Part shown: positions 32,207 through 40,990 of the stretch, one piece after another | Layout: each line of letters opens with the position of its first letter | Numbering within the stretch: position 1 is the stretch's first letter | Source of the DNA: Streptomyces albidoflavus | GTDB taxonomy: Bacteria; Actinomycetota; Actinomycetes; Streptomycetales; Streptomycetaceae | Assembly (NCBI RefSeq): GCF_000719955.1 | Contig: NZ_JOII01000002.1 | Coordinates: 62,001-126,000, forward strand | DNA length: 64,000 nucleotides | Reading direction: 5' to 3' | Notes under the pieces: model-generated | Told to the model about the DNA's origin: nothing | Seen by the model: the letters and a program-made list of their open reading frames with translations, nothing else | Databases searched by the model: none | Program-made: the position numbers and the translations under genes

Positions 32207-33427
32207 ATGGCTCGTTCCGCCGACACCCCGCCCCTGGACTACCCCCTGACGTCGAAGGCGGCCCTGGAACCGCCCGAGGAGTGGGCCGGACTGCGCGAGG
32301 GCTGCCCGGTCGCCCGGGTCACGCTGCCCAGCGGCGACGAGGCGACACTGCTCACCCGCTACGACGACGTCCGGGCGGCCCTCTCCGACCCCCGGCTCAG
32401 CCGGGAAGGGCTGGCATCGCCGGACGCGGCGCGCGTCGCGGCCGGGGACACCGCCGGGATCTTCGCCAGCCCGATGGCGAGGGCCCTGAACGACGAGGGC
32501 CACGAGCGGTGGCGGCGCATGGTGGGCCGGTGGTTCACCGCGCGCCGGATGTCCGCGCTGCGGCCCGGCATGGAGGAGCTGACCGCCCGGCTGATCGGCC
32601 GGATGCGGGAGCACGGCGGCCCCGCCGACCTCGTCGCTCACCTCGCCTTCCCGCTGCCCGTCCTGGTGATCTGCTCCATGCTGGGCGTCCCGGAGAGCGA
32701 CCGGGACGCGTTCAAGGGGTGGTCGGACACCTTCCTGAACACGACGCGGTACACCAAGGCCGAGACCGAGGCCGCCCACCGCGACTTCGCCGCGTACATG
32801 AGCGGCCTGGTCGACGCCAAGCGGGCCGCGCCCGGCGACGATCTGCTGAGCCACCTGCTGGCCGGGGCGGACAGCGAGGGCGAGCCGATGTCCGAGGCGG
32901 GACTGGTCGCCACCGGACAGGCCCTGCTCCTGGCCGGGCACGAGACCACGGCCGGGTTCATCGCGATGATGACGGCCCATCTGCTCTCCGACCGCACCCG
33001 CTGGGAGCGCCTGGTGGCCGACCCCTCACTGGTCCGCCGCTCCGTCGAGGAACTGCTGCGGTTCGACCCCAACGGCAGCGGCTTCGGCATGCTCCGCTAC
33101 GTCCACGAGGACACCGAGTTCTCCGGCGGCACCGTCCCGCGCGGCACCACCGTGGTGTGCAGCATGGCGGCCGCCAACCGGGACGAGCGCGCCTGGCAGG
33201 ACGCGGCGGCCATGGACCTCGACCGCTCCCCCAACCCGCACCTGGCCTTCGGCGTCGGTCCGCACTCCTGCCTCGGTCAGCCGCTGGCCCGCACGGAACT
33301 CCAGGCGGTCCTGACCGTGCTGCTGCGGGAACTGCCCACCCTCCGCCTCGCCGTGGACCCTCGCGAGCTGCGCCGCCACGAGGGGCTGCTCACCAGCCCG
33401 CTGCGCGAACTCCCCGTCACCTGGTGA
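32207..33427 (+). CDS. Cytochrome P450
   Basis: 406 residues, a normal length for a soluble actinobacterial P450. The I-helix oxygen motif is AGHETT (243-248), the K-helix ExxR is EELLR (281-285), and the heme-binding loop is FGVGPHSCLG with Cys355 as the thiolate ligand. The Asp/Glu-Thr proton pathway is intact. Substrate cannot be inferred. A 3Fe-4S ferredoxin gene follows after 53 bases on the same strand, an electron donor pair; the reductase is elsewhere. No biosynthetic genes are adjacent, so it may be a tailoring or degradation enzyme used alone. Confidence 0.94.
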   Translation: MARSADTPPLDYPLTSKAALEPPEEWAGLREGCPVARVTLPSGDEATLLTRYDDVRAALSDPRLSREGLASPDAARVAAGDTAGIFASPMARALNDEGHERWRRMVGRWFTARRMSALRPGMEELTARLIGRMREHGGPADLVAHLAFPLPVLVICSMLGVPESDRDAFKGWSDTFLNTTRYTKAETEAAHRDFAAYMSGLVDAKRAAPGDDLLSHLLAGADSEGEPMSEAGLVATGQALLLAGHETTAGFIAMMTAHLLSDRTRWERLVADPSLVRRSVEELLRFDPNGSGFGMLRYVHEDTEFSGGTVPRGTTVVCSMAAANRDERAWQDAAAMDLDRSPNPHLAFGVGPHSCLGQPLARTELQAVLTVLLRELPTLRLAVDPRELRRHEGLLTSPLRELPVTW

Positions 33428-33480
33428 CCAACGGCTCCACGCCGGGCACCACCCCACCAGCGACCGGAGAAGGACGGCTC

Positions 33481-33681
33481 ATGAAGATCACTGTCGATCA
33501 GGAGAAGTGCTGCGGCGCCGGTCAGTGCGTGCTGATCGCGCCGGAGGTGTTCGACCAGCGGGACGAGGACGGCATCGTCGTCCTCCTCGACGCCGCACCG
33601 CCCACCGCGCTCCACGGCGACGTCCGGGAGTCGGCCGAGGTCTGCCCGACCGCGGCCATCGAGGTGGCCCAGGAGGAGTGA
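33481..33681 (+). CDS. 3Fe-4S ferredoxin, partner of the P450
   Basis: 66 residues with GGAGAAGGA before the ATG. Cysteines are in EKCCGAGQC and AEVCPTAAI, the spacing of a single 3Fe-4S cluster ferredoxin of the type that feeds actinobacterial P450s; the middle position of the fourth Cys is not used. The protein is acidic, as usual for docking to the P450 surface. It follows the P450 gene on the same transcript and converges on an alcohol dehydrogenase-like gene. Confidence 0.93.
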   Translation: MKITVDQEKCCGAGQCVLIAPEVFDQRDEDGIVVLLDAAPPTALHGDVRESAEVCPTAAIEVAQEE

Positions 33682-33708
33682 GCCCACCGGGGGCCGGGGC
33701 GCGGCGGA

Positions 33709-34752
33709 TCAGGCGGGCGGTACCGGCCCCCGGGGCTCCAGGTCGTTGACCAGGACGGCGGCGCCGTCGAACCGCCCGGCCTTCAGGTCCCGCAGGGCGT
33801 CCTGGGCGCGGGAGAGCGGGTAGGGGTGCGTGGTGGCGCGGACCCGGTGGCGTTCGGCGAGGGCGAGGAAGTCGCGGCCGTCGCGCCGGGTGTTGGCGGT
33901 GACGCTGCGCACCTCCCGCTCGTAGAAGAGGTCCTGCTCGTACTTGAGGGGCGGGATGTCGGAGAGGTGGATGCCGGCGACGGCGAGGACGCCGCCTCGG
34001 TCCAGGGCGCGCAGCGCCACCGGGACCAGTCCGCCCGCGGGGGCGAAGAGGATGGCCCCGTCGAGGGACTCGGGCGGCCGGCCGTCGGCGCCGCCCGCCG
34101 AGGCGGCGCCCAGGTCGAGGGCGAGGCGCCGGGCGGCGGCGCCCCGGGTGAGGACGTGGACGCGGGCGCCCTGGGCGAGGGCGAGCTGTGCGCAGAGGTG
34201 GGCGCTGCCGCCGAAGCCGTAGAGGCCGAGCCGGCCGTTCTCGGGGAGGGAGGTGCGGAGCAGGGCGCGGTAGCCGATGATGCCGGCGCAGAGCAGCGGG
34301 GAGAGCGCGGTGTCGCCGACGCCGCCGGGCAGCGCGTAGGCGAAGGCGGCGGGGACGGTGGTGTACTCCGCGTAGCCGCCGTCGGCGTCCCAGCCGGTGT
34401 AGCGGGAGGCGGGGCAGAGGTTCTCGTCGCCGCGCCGGCAGAAGCGGCAGGTGCCGTCGGTGGAGCGGAGCCAGGCGACGCCGACCCGGTCACCGACGGC
34501 GTGGCCGTCCACGTCCGGCCCGGTGGCGGCGACCACGCCGACCACCTCGTGCCCCGGGGTGACGTGCGGCCGGTGCACGGGCAGGTCGCCCTCGGTGACG
34601 TGGAGGTCGGTGCGGCAGACCCCGCAGGTGCGGACGTGCACCAGGAGTTCGCCGGGGCCCGGGGTGGGCACGGGTTTCTCCACGTACCGCAGGGGCTGTC
34701 CCTCGACCGGCCCCGGTTCGCGGACCTCCCACGCGTGCATCGTCGCGGTCAT
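33709..34752 (-). CDS. Zinc-type alcohol dehydrogenase family protein
   Basis: 347 residues from ATG 34752, preferred because GAGGTGA lies eight bases upstream; a GTG four codons earlier is possible. The catalytic zinc motif CGVCRTDLH and GHEVVG are present, and the nucleotide fold has [10 protein letters not shown]. The structural-zinc loop reads [15 protein letters not shown]: only three Cys remain because the first position is Asp. It probably oxidises a primary alcohol or reduces an aldehyde with NAD(P). It is convergent with the ferredoxin and divergent from the PP2C gene. Loss of one structural Cys may weaken zinc binding. Confidence 0.9.
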   Translation of the reverse strand: MTATMHAWEVREPGPVEGQPLRYVEKPVPTPGPGELLVHVRTCGVCRTDLHVTEGDLPVHRPHVTPGHEVVGVVAATGPDVDGHAVGDRVGVAWLRSTDGTCRFCRRGDENLCPASRYTGWDADGGYAEYTTVPAAFAYALPGGVGDTALSPLLCAGIIGYRALLRTSLPENGRLGLYGFGGSAHLCAQLALAQGARVHVLTRGAAARRLALDLGAASAGGADGRPPESLDGAILFAPAGGLVPVALRALDRGGVLAVAGIHLSDIPPLKYEQDLFYEREVRSVTANTRRDGRDFLALAERHRVRATTHPYPLSRAQDALRDLKAGRFDGAAVLVNDLEPRGPVPPA

Positions 34753-34949
34753 GGCACCGGTCACCTCGCCTTCGCGTGTCCCCTTCGACCAGCCTGCGAG
34801 GGCGGGGGCGCGGGCGCAATCCGTGGCGGTCGGGTGAGCCGGCGGCGGGCTGCTCCGGGCGGACGCCCAGCGTTGGCCGGGGCCCGGTGTCCGTGCGCAT
34901 GCTGGGCGGAACGTCCCGGCCGGCGGGGCGGGGGCAGGAGGCGCGGCGG

Positions 34950-36071
34950 GTGGCGGGACGGCGCACAGCAGGAGCGACGAACGGGGCGGCCCACCGGACG
35001 GGCAGAGGCCCGCTGGCCCTGCTGCCTCCGGCGCTGATCGTCGGCGGCGTCCTCGCCAACGTCGTGGGGCCCCAGCCGTACACCGGGCTCCCCCTGCTCG
35101 CGGCGGCCCCGCTCGCCGCCTGCATCGTGCTCAGCTTCCGTGGCGCCGTCGTCATCGCGGCGCTCAGCGTCGTCGCCTCGGTCGCCGTCGATCTCGGCCT
35201 CGACCGCCCGACCGCCGCCCGGCTGGTCGACGTGGCGGACGTGCTGGTCATCTCGCTGATCGGGCTGTGGCTCAAGCGGGTCATGGACAACCGCGACCGG
35301 AGCCTCTCCCTGACCAGGGACATCGCCGAGGCCGCCCAGCTGGCGGTGCTCCCCCAGCCGCCGCCCCGGGCGGGGGAGCTGCTGGTGGCCACCCGGTACC
35401 AGGGCGCGCACGAGGGGGCGCGGATCGGCGGTGACTTCTTCGCGGTCCAGGACACCCCGTACGGCGTGCGGCTGATGATGGGGGACGTGCGGGGCCACGG
35501 GCTGCCCGCGGTCTCCGCGATGTCCGCCGTGGTCGGGGCTTTCCGCGAGAACGCCCATCACGCTCCCGACCTGCACGCACTGGCGCGGCGGCTGGACACG
35601 GCGGCGGAGCGGGCCGAAGGCGAGAAGGGGGAGGGTTTCAGCGAGGAGTTCACCACCGCGCTGCTCGGGGAGATCCCGCCCGGCGGTGACCGGGTCGTCC
35701 TGCTCAGCCGGGGGCACCTGCCTCCCTACCTGGTGGCGGACGGGCGGGTGGCGCCGCTGATCCGCAGCACGCCCGGCACCCCGCTGGGCGCGGGCCTGCC
35801 CGGCCCGGACAACGCCGAGACCGACACCTTCCCGCTCCCGCCCGGGGCGTCCCTGCTGCTGACCACGGACGGCGTGACGGAGGCCCGCGACCGGCACGGG
35901 GTCTTCTACGACCCGGTGCGCGGGCTGGCCGGGCACTCCTTCGGCGGGCCGCAGGAACTGGTGGACACCGTCGTCCGCGAGGTGACGGCGTGGAGCGGCG
36001 GGCGGCTCCACGACGACATGGCGGTCCTGGCCCTCACCCGGCGGGAACCGCCGGGAGCGGAGGAGGCGTGA
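34950..36071 (+). CDS. Membrane-bound PP2C-family (SpoIIE-type) serine phosphatase
   Basis: 373 residues from GTG 34950, chosen because GGAGG is eight bases upstream; longer in-frame starts exist but lack this. Four hydrophobic segments (about residues 20-125) form a membrane domain, followed by a short linker helix and a SpoIIE phosphatase domain with [22 protein letters not shown] and [10 protein letters not shown] as the metal-binding positions. It resembles RsbU-like phosphatases with a membrane sensor. Target is probably an anti-sigma antagonist. Transcribed alone, divergent from the dehydrogenase. Confidence 0.9.
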   Translation: MAGRRTAGATNGAAHRTGRGPLALLPPALIVGGVLANVVGPQPYTGLPLLAAAPLAACIVLSFRGAVVIAALSVVASVAVDLGLDRPTAARLVDVADVLVISLIGLWLKRVMDNRDRSLSLTRDIAEAAQLAVLPQPPPRAGELLVATRYQGAHEGARIGGDFFAVQDTPYGVRLMMGDVRGHGLPAVSAMSAVVGAFRENAHHAPDLHALARRLDTAAERAEGEKGEGFSEEFTTALLGEIPPGGDRVVLLSRGHLPPYLVADGRVAPLIRSTPGTPLGAGLPGPDNAETDTFPLPPGASLLLTTDGVTEARDRHGVFYDPVRGLAGHSFGGPQELVDTVVREVTAWSGGRLHDDMAVLALTRREPPGAEEA

Positions 36072-36092
36072 GGCTGCGGGACTCCGCGCCGC

Positions 36093-36452
36093 TCAGTTCA
36101 GGTGCTGCTGCCAGTCCTCGGGGACCGCTCCGGCCGGGCCGGGTACGGGCTGGTCGGCCGGGTGCGAGGTGGGCGGGGCGAGCTGCGGGCCCTCGTAGAA
36201 CTGCTGGGTCTCGTTGTTGTAGAACCAGTCCTCGCCCGGCTCGTAGCTGGTGATGAAGGGGTGGCCGGCCGCCTTGGCGTGCTTCGTGCCGTGCTGGGAC
36301 GGCGAGGAGTCGCAGCAGCCGATGTGTCCGCAGGCGGCGCAGCGCCGCAGGTGGAACCACCAGCCGGGCCCGTCCCCCGTCAGGCAGTCGGCGCAGCCCG
36401 GGCCGCTCGGGGCGGCGGCCGGGTCGATGCCGGGGATCGCTTGGTCGGTCAC
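36093..36452 (-). CDS. UBP-type zinc finger protein
   Basis: 119 residues from GTG 36452 with GAGGAG upstream. The Cys/His pattern CADC, CAACGHIGCCD, QHGTKHAKAAGH matches the UBP (ubiquitin-specific protease) zinc finger, including the conserved FHLRRC and the His-rich helix. In eukaryotes this finger binds the ubiquitin C-terminus; bacterial stand-alone versions are of unknown function, with C-terminal Gly peptide binding as a guess. The C-terminal ITSYEPGEDWFYNNET is also family-typical. Convergent with the phosphatase gene. Confidence 0.9.
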   Translation of the reverse strand: MTDQAIPGIDPAAAPSGPGCADCLTGDGPGWWFHLRRCAACGHIGCCDSSPSQHGTKHAKAAGHPFITSYEPGEDWFYNNETQQFYEGPQLAPPTSHPADQPVPGPAGAVPEDWQQHLN

Positions 36453-36565
36453 CGGTACGCTCCTCGCTCGGTCGGCGCCGGGCGGCGGGCCGCACGGCGG
36501 CGGGGCGGGCGCCCTTTCTCCAGGCTGCGCCCGGCCGGGGAGGGCCGCCAGCGGGGAGGGACGGC

Positions 36566-36598
36566 GGCGGCCGGGCCGCCGGTGAGGGCCCGGCCGCC
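36566..36598. terminator. Perfect GC hairpin after the rpmB-rpsN unit
   Basis: GGCGGCCGGGCC (36566-36577) pairs perfectly with GGCCCGGCCGCC (36587-36598) across a nine-base loop. It begins nine bases beyond the rpsN stop in the direction of transcription (minus), the expected place for its terminator. No U-run is present. Confidence 0.75.
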
Positions 36599-36606
36599 TG
36601 CTCACC

Positions 36607-36912
36607 TCACCAGGACGACTTGGTCACGCCGGGCAGGAACCCCGCGTGGGCCTGTTCGCGGACCCGCACCCGGGAGAGCCCGAACTTGCGCAGGTGGCCG
36701 CGGGGGCGGCCGTCGACGCTGTCGCGGTTGCGGACGCGGGTGGGGCTGGCGTCGCGCGGCTGGCGGCGCAACTCGGCGAGGGCGTCGCGGCGTTCGGCGT
36801 CGGTGGAGGAGGGGCGCCGGACGATCTCCTTGAGTGCGGCGCGGCGGGCGGCGTACCGCTCGACGACGGCCTTGCGGTGCTCGTTGCGGGCGATCTTGCT
36901 GCGCTTGGCCAT
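36607..36912 (-). CDS. rpsN: Ribosomal protein S14, zinc-independent paralogue
   Basis: 101 residues. It is the long S14 form with no CxxC pairs, so it does not need zinc, unlike the short zinc-binding S14 used in zinc-replete cells. The C-terminal [19 protein letters not shown] and [11 protein letters not shown] are S14 signatures. The ATG shares one base with the rpmB stop (TGATG). Zur derepression during zinc starvation would replace the zinc form in the 30S subunit and release its zinc. Confidence 0.96.
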   Translation of the reverse strand: MAKRSKIARNEHRKAVVERYAARRAALKEIVRRPSSTDAERRDALAELRRQPRDASPTRVRNRDSVDGRPRGHLRKFGLSRVRVREQAHAGFLPGVTKSSW

Positions 36913-37148
36913 CAGACCTTCCCTCCCCGGGCGCGGATGCGGGCGACGGCCGCCTCGATCCCGATCACGTCGATCGTCTTGACCGCCCGCGCGCTCAGGG
37001 TGAGGCGGACGGTACGGCCCTCGCTGGGCAGCCAGTAGCGGCGGCGCTGGATGTTCGGGTCGAAGCGGCGCGAGGTGCGCCGGTGCGAGTGGGAGATGGA
37101 GTTGCCGAAGCCGGGCTTGGCTCCGGTCAGTTGGCAGTGCGCGGACAC
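36912..37148 (-). CDS. rpmB: Ribosomal protein L28, zinc-free paralogue
   Basis: 78 residues from GTG 37148. After the start the family motif [17 protein letters not shown] is intact, but the usual zinc pair CxxC near the N-terminus is reduced to a single Cys (HCQLTG), marking the C-minus form. It is the first gene leftward from the Zur box and is coupled to rpsN. Its start lies 42 bases from the box. Confidence 0.95.
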   Translation of the reverse strand: MSAHCQLTGAKPGFGNSISHSHRRTSRRFDPNIQRRRYWLPSEGRTVRLTLSARAVKTIDVIGIEAAVARIRARGGKV

Positions 37149-37181
37149 GGTGTGACCTGCCTCTCTGATGCGGCTCCCCGA

Positions 37182-37210
37182 TTTGGAGATGAAAACCGTT
37201 TCCATATACT
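37182..37210 (+). promoter_or_regulatory. rpmG promoter with near-leaderless start
   Basis: TTTGGA (37182-37187) and TATACT (37205-37210) are separated by 17 bases. The first base seven positions after the -10 is 37217-37218, which is the A of the rpmG ATG, so the transcript is predicted to be leaderless or nearly so; no ribosome site precedes the ATG. The Zur box fills the spacer. Confidence 0.6.
37190..37204. promoter_or_regulatory. Zur box
   Basis: TGAAAACCGTTTCCA is a 7-1-7 inverted repeat with one mismatch, close to the Streptomyces Zur consensus (TGAAAATnATTTTCA type). It lies between divergent rpmB and rpmG and overlaps the spacer of the rpmG promoter. Zinc-loaded Zur bound here would block both directions. 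Confidence 0.85.
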
Positions 37211-37217
37211 AGCCCGC

Positions 37218-37382
37218 ATGGCTCGCAACGAAGTACGCCCGGTGGTCAAGCTCCGCTCCACCGCCGGCACCGGATTCACCTACGTCACCCGCAAGAACCG
37301 CCGCAACGACCCGGACCGCCTGGTCCTGCGCAAGTACGACCCCGTCGCCCGGCGGCACGTCGATTTCCGCGAGGAACGCTGA
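37218..37382 (+). CDS. rpmG: Ribosomal protein L33, zinc-free paralogue
   Basis: 54 residues. The sequence has no cysteine at all, while the zinc form has two CxxC pairs. [20 protein letters not shown] and [19 protein letters not shown] are L33 signatures. The ATG is only eight bases beyond the -10 element, with no ribosome site, suggesting leaderless translation. First gene of the rightward half of the Zur island. Confidence 0.96.
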   Translation: MARNEVRPVVKLRSTAGTGFTYVTRKNRRNDPDRLVLRKYDPVARRHVDFREER

Positions 37383-37427
37383 CGGCCGCTCCCCCGTCCG
37401 CTCCGCCCCCTCCCGAAGGAGACCCCC

Positions 37428-37682
37428 ATGAAGCCCGGAATCCACCCGGCCTACCGCCCCGTCGTCTTCCGCGACCGCGCGGCCGGTTTCGCCTTCCTCA
37501 CCCGCTCCACCCTCACCGGCGACCGCACCGTCGAGTGGGAGGACGGCCAGACGTACCCGGTGATCGACGTCGAGATCTCCTCGGCGAGCCACCCCTTCTA
37601 CACCGGCAAGGCGCGGGTGCTGGACACCGCGGGCCGCGTCGAGCAGTTCGAACGCCGTTACGGACGGCGGGCGGACCGGTGA
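37428..37682 (+). CDS. rpmE2: Ribosomal protein L31 type B, zinc-independent
   Basis: 84 residues with GAAGGAG before the [19 protein letters not shown] and [24 protein letters not shown] are type B L31 signatures; the CxxC of type A is absent. Replacement of zinc L31 by this form mobilises zinc from ribosomes. Its stop overlaps the GTG of the CobW-like gene (GTGA), so the two are translated together. Confidence 0.96.
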   Translation: MKPGIHPAYRPVVFRDRAAGFAFLTRSTLTGDRTVEWEDGQTYPVIDVEISSASHPFYTGKARVLDTAGRVEQFERRYGRRADR

Positions 37683-38827
37683 CCGGCGCGCTGCCCGTCG
37701 CGATCGTCGCCGGGCTCCACGCCGACGCCCGCCGCGCGGCCGTCGAGGAGCTGCTGCGCACGGTCGAGGGGAGCGTCGCCCTCCACCACGACCTGGCCAC
37801 GGCCGTCACCGGCACCGTGCGGCGCACCGTGCGCGACCGCTCCGGGGAGCTGGGCGCGGGCGACACCCCGCTGGTCAACGACTGCGCCTGCTGCGCCCTG
37901 CGGGAGGACCTCGTTCCCGAGCTGCGGCACCTGGCCGGGGACGGGCGGACCCGGCTGGCGGTGGTCGAGCTGTGGGACTCCGTCGAGCCGCAGGCGATGG
38001 CCGAGGTGGTCGCGGCCCACGGCGGCGAGGAGCTGACGGTCACGGCGGTGATGACCGCGATCGACCCCGCCCTGATCCTGCCCTGCCTCGGCAACGGCGA
38101 CGACCTCGCCGAATCGGGCCTCGCGGCGGCCCGGACCGACCAGCGCACCGTCGCCGACACCTGGGCGCGGCAGCTGGAGTACGCCCCGGTGCTCGCGGTG
38201 GCCGAGAGCGAGGAGGCCGACGACGAGGACCGGGCGCTGCTGGCCCAGCTCCACCCGACGGCCCGCCATGTTCCCCTCGGATCCGGCGAGTTGGCACGGT
38301 TCGCCTTCGCCGGGTTCGACCCCGAGGCGGCCTCCGTCGCCCAGCACCCCGCCTGCGCCCTGCTGCCGCAGGAGGCGGACGAGGCCGGCGTGGCGACCAC
38401 GGTGTGGCACCGGGACCGGCCGTTCCACCCCGGGCGGCTCTTCGCGGCGCTGGAGGATCTGGCCTGTGCGGCGGCGCGCAGCCGGGGCCGGTTCTGGCTC
38501 GCCGACCGGCCGGACACACTGCTGGTCTGGGACTGCGCGGGCGGCGCGCTCTGCGTCGAGGAGGCCGGTCCCTGGCTGGCGGCGCTGCCGGACGCGGCCT
38601 GGGAGATGGTGCCGCCGGTGCGCCGGGCGGCCGCCGCCCTCGACTGGCACCCCGCGCACGGCGACCGCTGCCAGCACCTGGTCTTCACCTCGCCGGGGCT
38701 CGACAGCGACGGCCTGGTCCGGCTGCTCGACTCCTGCCTGCTGACCGAGGAGGAGTTCCGGGCGGGACGGCGACTGCTGCGGGAGCTGCCCGACCCCTTC
38801 GCCCGGTTCCTCGACCCGGTGCGCTGA
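37679..38827 (+). CDS. CobW-family protein (zinc metallochaperone-like) with degenerate P-loop
   Basis: 382 residues from GTG 37679. [12 protein letters not shown] (Cys69, 71, 72) is the CxCC metal motif of COG0523/CobW proteins, and [14 protein letters not shown] matches the ETTG/Walker B region. The N-terminal loop reads [11 protein letters not shown], where the GxxGxGKT of a true GTPase is lost, so nucleotide binding is doubtful. The C-terminal CobW domain is present ([15 protein letters not shown]). Its place in the Zur operon implies zinc delivery or protection under starvation. Confidence 0.87.
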   Translation: MTGALPVAIVAGLHADARRAAVEELLRTVEGSVALHHDLATAVTGTVRRTVRDRSGELGAGDTPLVNDCACCALREDLVPELRHLAGDGRTRLAVVELWDSVEPQAMAEVVAAHGGEELTVTAVMTAIDPALILPCLGNGDDLAESGLAAARTDQRTVADTWARQLEYAPVLAVAESEEADDEDRALLAQLHPTARHVPLGSGELARFAFAGFDPEAASVAQHPACALLPQEADEAGVATTVWHRDRPFHPGRLFAALEDLACAAARSRGRFWLADRPDTLLVWDCAGGALCVEEAGPWLAALPDAAWEMVPPVRRAAAALDWHPAHGDRCQHLVFTSPGLDSDGLVRLLDSCLLTEEEFRAGRRLLRELPDPFARFLDPVR

Positions 38828-38873
38828 CCCGCGCGCTCTCCCCCGTACCCCGTCAACCAGTGAGGAGCGTGCC

Positions 38874-39113
38874 GTGGCACGTCGTTCCGAGGCCGGCCGG
38901 AAGCCGGTCAAGTCCCGCCCCAACCCGCTGCTCGCGGCGGGCATCACCTACATCGACTACAAGGACACCGAGCTGCTGCGGAAGTTCCTCTCCGACCGCG
39001 GCAAGATCCGCAGCCGCCGCATCACCCGGGTCACCGCCCAGCAGCAGCGGCAGCTGGCCCGTGCCGTGCGCAACGCCCGCGAGATGGCACTGCTGCCCTA
39101 CCCCGGGCGGTGA
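38874..39113 (+). CDS. rpsR: Ribosomal protein S18, zinc-free paralogue
   Basis: 79 residues from GTG 38874 with GAGGAG upstream. [38 protein letters not shown] is the S18 core (positions about 24-62). The N-terminal cysteines of the zinc-binding form are replaced by Ser/Asn. It closes the rightward half of the zinc-starvation island, 46 bases after the CobW-like gene. Confidence 0.96.
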   Translation: MARRSEAGRKPVKSRPNPLLAAGITYIDYKDTELLRKFLSDRGKIRSRRITRVTAQQQRQLARAVRNAREMALLPYPGR

Positions 39114-39120
39114 GCGCGCG

Positions 39121-39843
39121 TCAGCTGCGGTGCTCCGGGTTGGGCGCGTCGAAGCGGCAGCCGGCGTCCCACTCGGGGCGCTGGTTGCCGTACGTGGGGA
39201 TGCCGCCGGCCCGCTTGAGGAGGGCGGCGAGGTGCATGAGGTTCCAGGCGGCGAAGGTGGTGTTCCGGTTGGTGAAGTCGTTCTCGGGGCCGCCCGAGCC
39301 CGGTTCGAGGTAGCTGGGGCCGGGGCCCGCCTCGCCGATCCACCCCGCGTCGGCCTGCGGCGGGACGGCGAAACCGATGTGCTGGAGGCTGTAGAGGATG
39401 TTCATGGCGCAGTGTTTGAGGCCGTCCTCGTTGCCGGTGATCAGGCAGCCGCCGACCCGGCCGTAGTAGGCGGACTGGCCGGCCTCGTTGAGTTCGGCCG
39501 AGTTGGAGTAGAGCCGTTCGATGGTGTGCTTCATGACGGAGCTGTTGTCGCCGAGCCAGATCGGGCCGCAGAGCACCAGGATGTCGGCGGCCATCACCTT
39601 GGCGTACAGCTCGGGCCAGCCGTCGCTCGCCGCGCCGTGCTCGGTCATGTCGGGCTGGACGCCGACGGCCAGGTCCCGGTCGACCGGGCGGATCACCTCC
39701 GTGCGCACGCCGCCCGCGCGCATCACGGCGGTGCTCCGCTCGATCAGCCCGTCGGTGTTGCTGGTCTCCGGTGACGGCTTCAGGGTGCAGTTGAGGTAGA
39801 GGGCGCTGAGGTCGTCGTAGCGGGGCGGGTTGCCGGACGGCAT
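39121..39843 (-). CDS. Flavodoxin-fold NAD(P)H-dependent oxidoreductase
   Basis: 240 residues from ATG 39843 (AAGGGA upstream). The FMN-reductase fold is visible: SALYLNCTLKPSPETSNTDGLIERS gives the phosphate-binding loop, ADILVLCGPIWLGDNSSVMKHTIERL the flavin loop, and GGCLITGNEDGLKHC a later strand-turn. Such enzymes transfer hydride to quinones, nitro or azo compounds, or supply reduced flavin. The C-terminus is extended relative to short flavodoxin reductases. It converges on rpsR with only seven bases between stops and is divergent from the DUF5996 gene. Confidence 0.88.
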   Translation of the reverse strand: MPSGNPPRYDDLSALYLNCTLKPSPETSNTDGLIERSTAVMRAGGVRTEVIRPVDRDLAVGVQPDMTEHGAASDGWPELYAKVMAADILVLCGPIWLGDNSSVMKHTIERLYSNSAELNEAGQSAYYGRVGGCLITGNEDGLKHCAMNILYSLQHIGFAVPPQADAGWIGEAGPGPSYLEPGSGGPENDFTNRNTTFAAWNLMHLAALLKRAGGIPTYGNQRPEWDAGCRFDAPNPEHRS

Positions 39844-40032
39844 GGCGCGGGTCCCTTCGCAGCGGCTGGTGGCACGAGCCTGGAACACGGCAGGTCGGGC
39901 GGCCACCACAGCGCGGCGAACGCGGTACGCGCCGCCGCCCAGCGGATGCGGCCCGGCCCGCCGGAGCCGAGAGTGGGACGCAGTGCCCCCGGCCGTCCGG
40001 GGCCGGGGCGTGCCGTACGGGAGGCACCCCCG

Positions 40033-40983
40033 ATGGACCTGTTCCCCGCGCTGCCCAGGCAGTCCTGGGCGCCGACGAAGGAGACGCTGCACCGCTTCCT
40101 CCAGATCGTCGGGAAGGTGCGGCTGGCGGCCAGTGTCCGGCGCAACCACTGGTGGAACGTGCCCTTCCACCTGACCGGGGACGGCATCACCACCCGGCCC
40201 TGCGGCCCGCTGGCCGACGGCACGGTCTTCACCGTCGACTTCGACTTCACCGCCCACCGGCTGCGGGTGCTGACCCTCGACGGGCGGCAGGTGTCGTTCG
40301 GCCTGGCCGGCCTCTCGGTCGGCGGGTTCTACCGCCGGTTCACCGGGACCCTGGCCGCCCTGGGCATCAGCACCGTCCCCGCCCACCCCTACCCCTTCGA
40401 CCTGCCGGACGCCGCCCGTCCGTTCGCCGAGGACGAGGAGCACGCGACGTACGACCCGGCGGCGGTGGGGCGCTACTGGACGATCCTCACCCAGGTCATG
40501 CTGGTCCTGGAGGAGTACGCCGCCGGGTACTCCGGCAAGACCAGCCCGGTCCACCACTTCTGGCACACCTTCGACATCGCCGTGACCCGGTTCTCCGACC
40601 GGCACGTGGCGCAGGGGGCCTCGGCCGACCCGGTCACCCGGGAGGCGTACTCGCGCGAGGTGATCAGCAGCGGCTTCTGGTTCGGCGACGAGCGCTCCTA
40701 CCCCGAACCCGCCTTCTACGCGTACGCGGCGCCGGAGCCCGACGGTCTCGCCCGGCAGCCGCTGGAGCCCGCTGCCGCGCGGTGGACGGAGAGCAACGGC
40801 GCGCACCTCGCGCTGCTCCCCTACGACGAGGTGCGCACCGCCCCCGACGCACGCGCCGAGATCCTGCGGTTCTACGACAGCGCCTACGCGGCCGCCGCCC
40901 GGCTGGCCGGCTGGCCCGCCGACCGGCTCTGCCCGGGCGGCGTCACCGACCCCGAGGAGCGGGTCGTCCCCGGACCGCTGTGA
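40033..40983 (+). CDS. DUF5996 family protein
   Basis: 316 residues from ATG 40033. WNVPFHLTGDGITTRPCGPLADG and GKTSPVHHFWHTFDIAVTRFS are, as I recall, conserved blocks of the DUF5996 family; the His-rich segment HHFWHTFD could bind metal. A second conserved block, SREVISSGFWFGDER, lies around residue 215. No signal peptide or membrane helix. The function of the family is not known. Transcribed alone; it converges on the TerD-vWA gene. Confidence 0.8.
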   Translation: MDLFPALPRQSWAPTKETLHRFLQIVGKVRLAASVRRNHWWNVPFHLTGDGITTRPCGPLADGTVFTVDFDFTAHRLRVLTLDGRQVSFGLAGLSVGGFYRRFTGTLAALGISTVPAHPYPFDLPDAARPFAEDEEHATYDPAAVGRYWTILTQVMLVLEEYAAGYSGKTSPVHHFWHTFDIAVTRFSDRHVAQGASADPVTREAYSREVISSGFWFGDERSYPEPAFYAYAAPEPDGLARQPLEPAAARWTESNGAHLALLPYDEVRTAPDARAEILRFYDSAYAAAARLAGWPADRLCPGGVTDPEERVVPGPL

Positions 40984-40990
40984 GCACCGG

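Noticed and set aside
30456..33681. A biosynthetic cluster joining the MFS pump, P450 and ferredoxin.
   Set aside because: The pump is paired with its own MarR divergon, and 305 bases with a separate promoter region precede the P450. No synthase or other tailoring genes are present.
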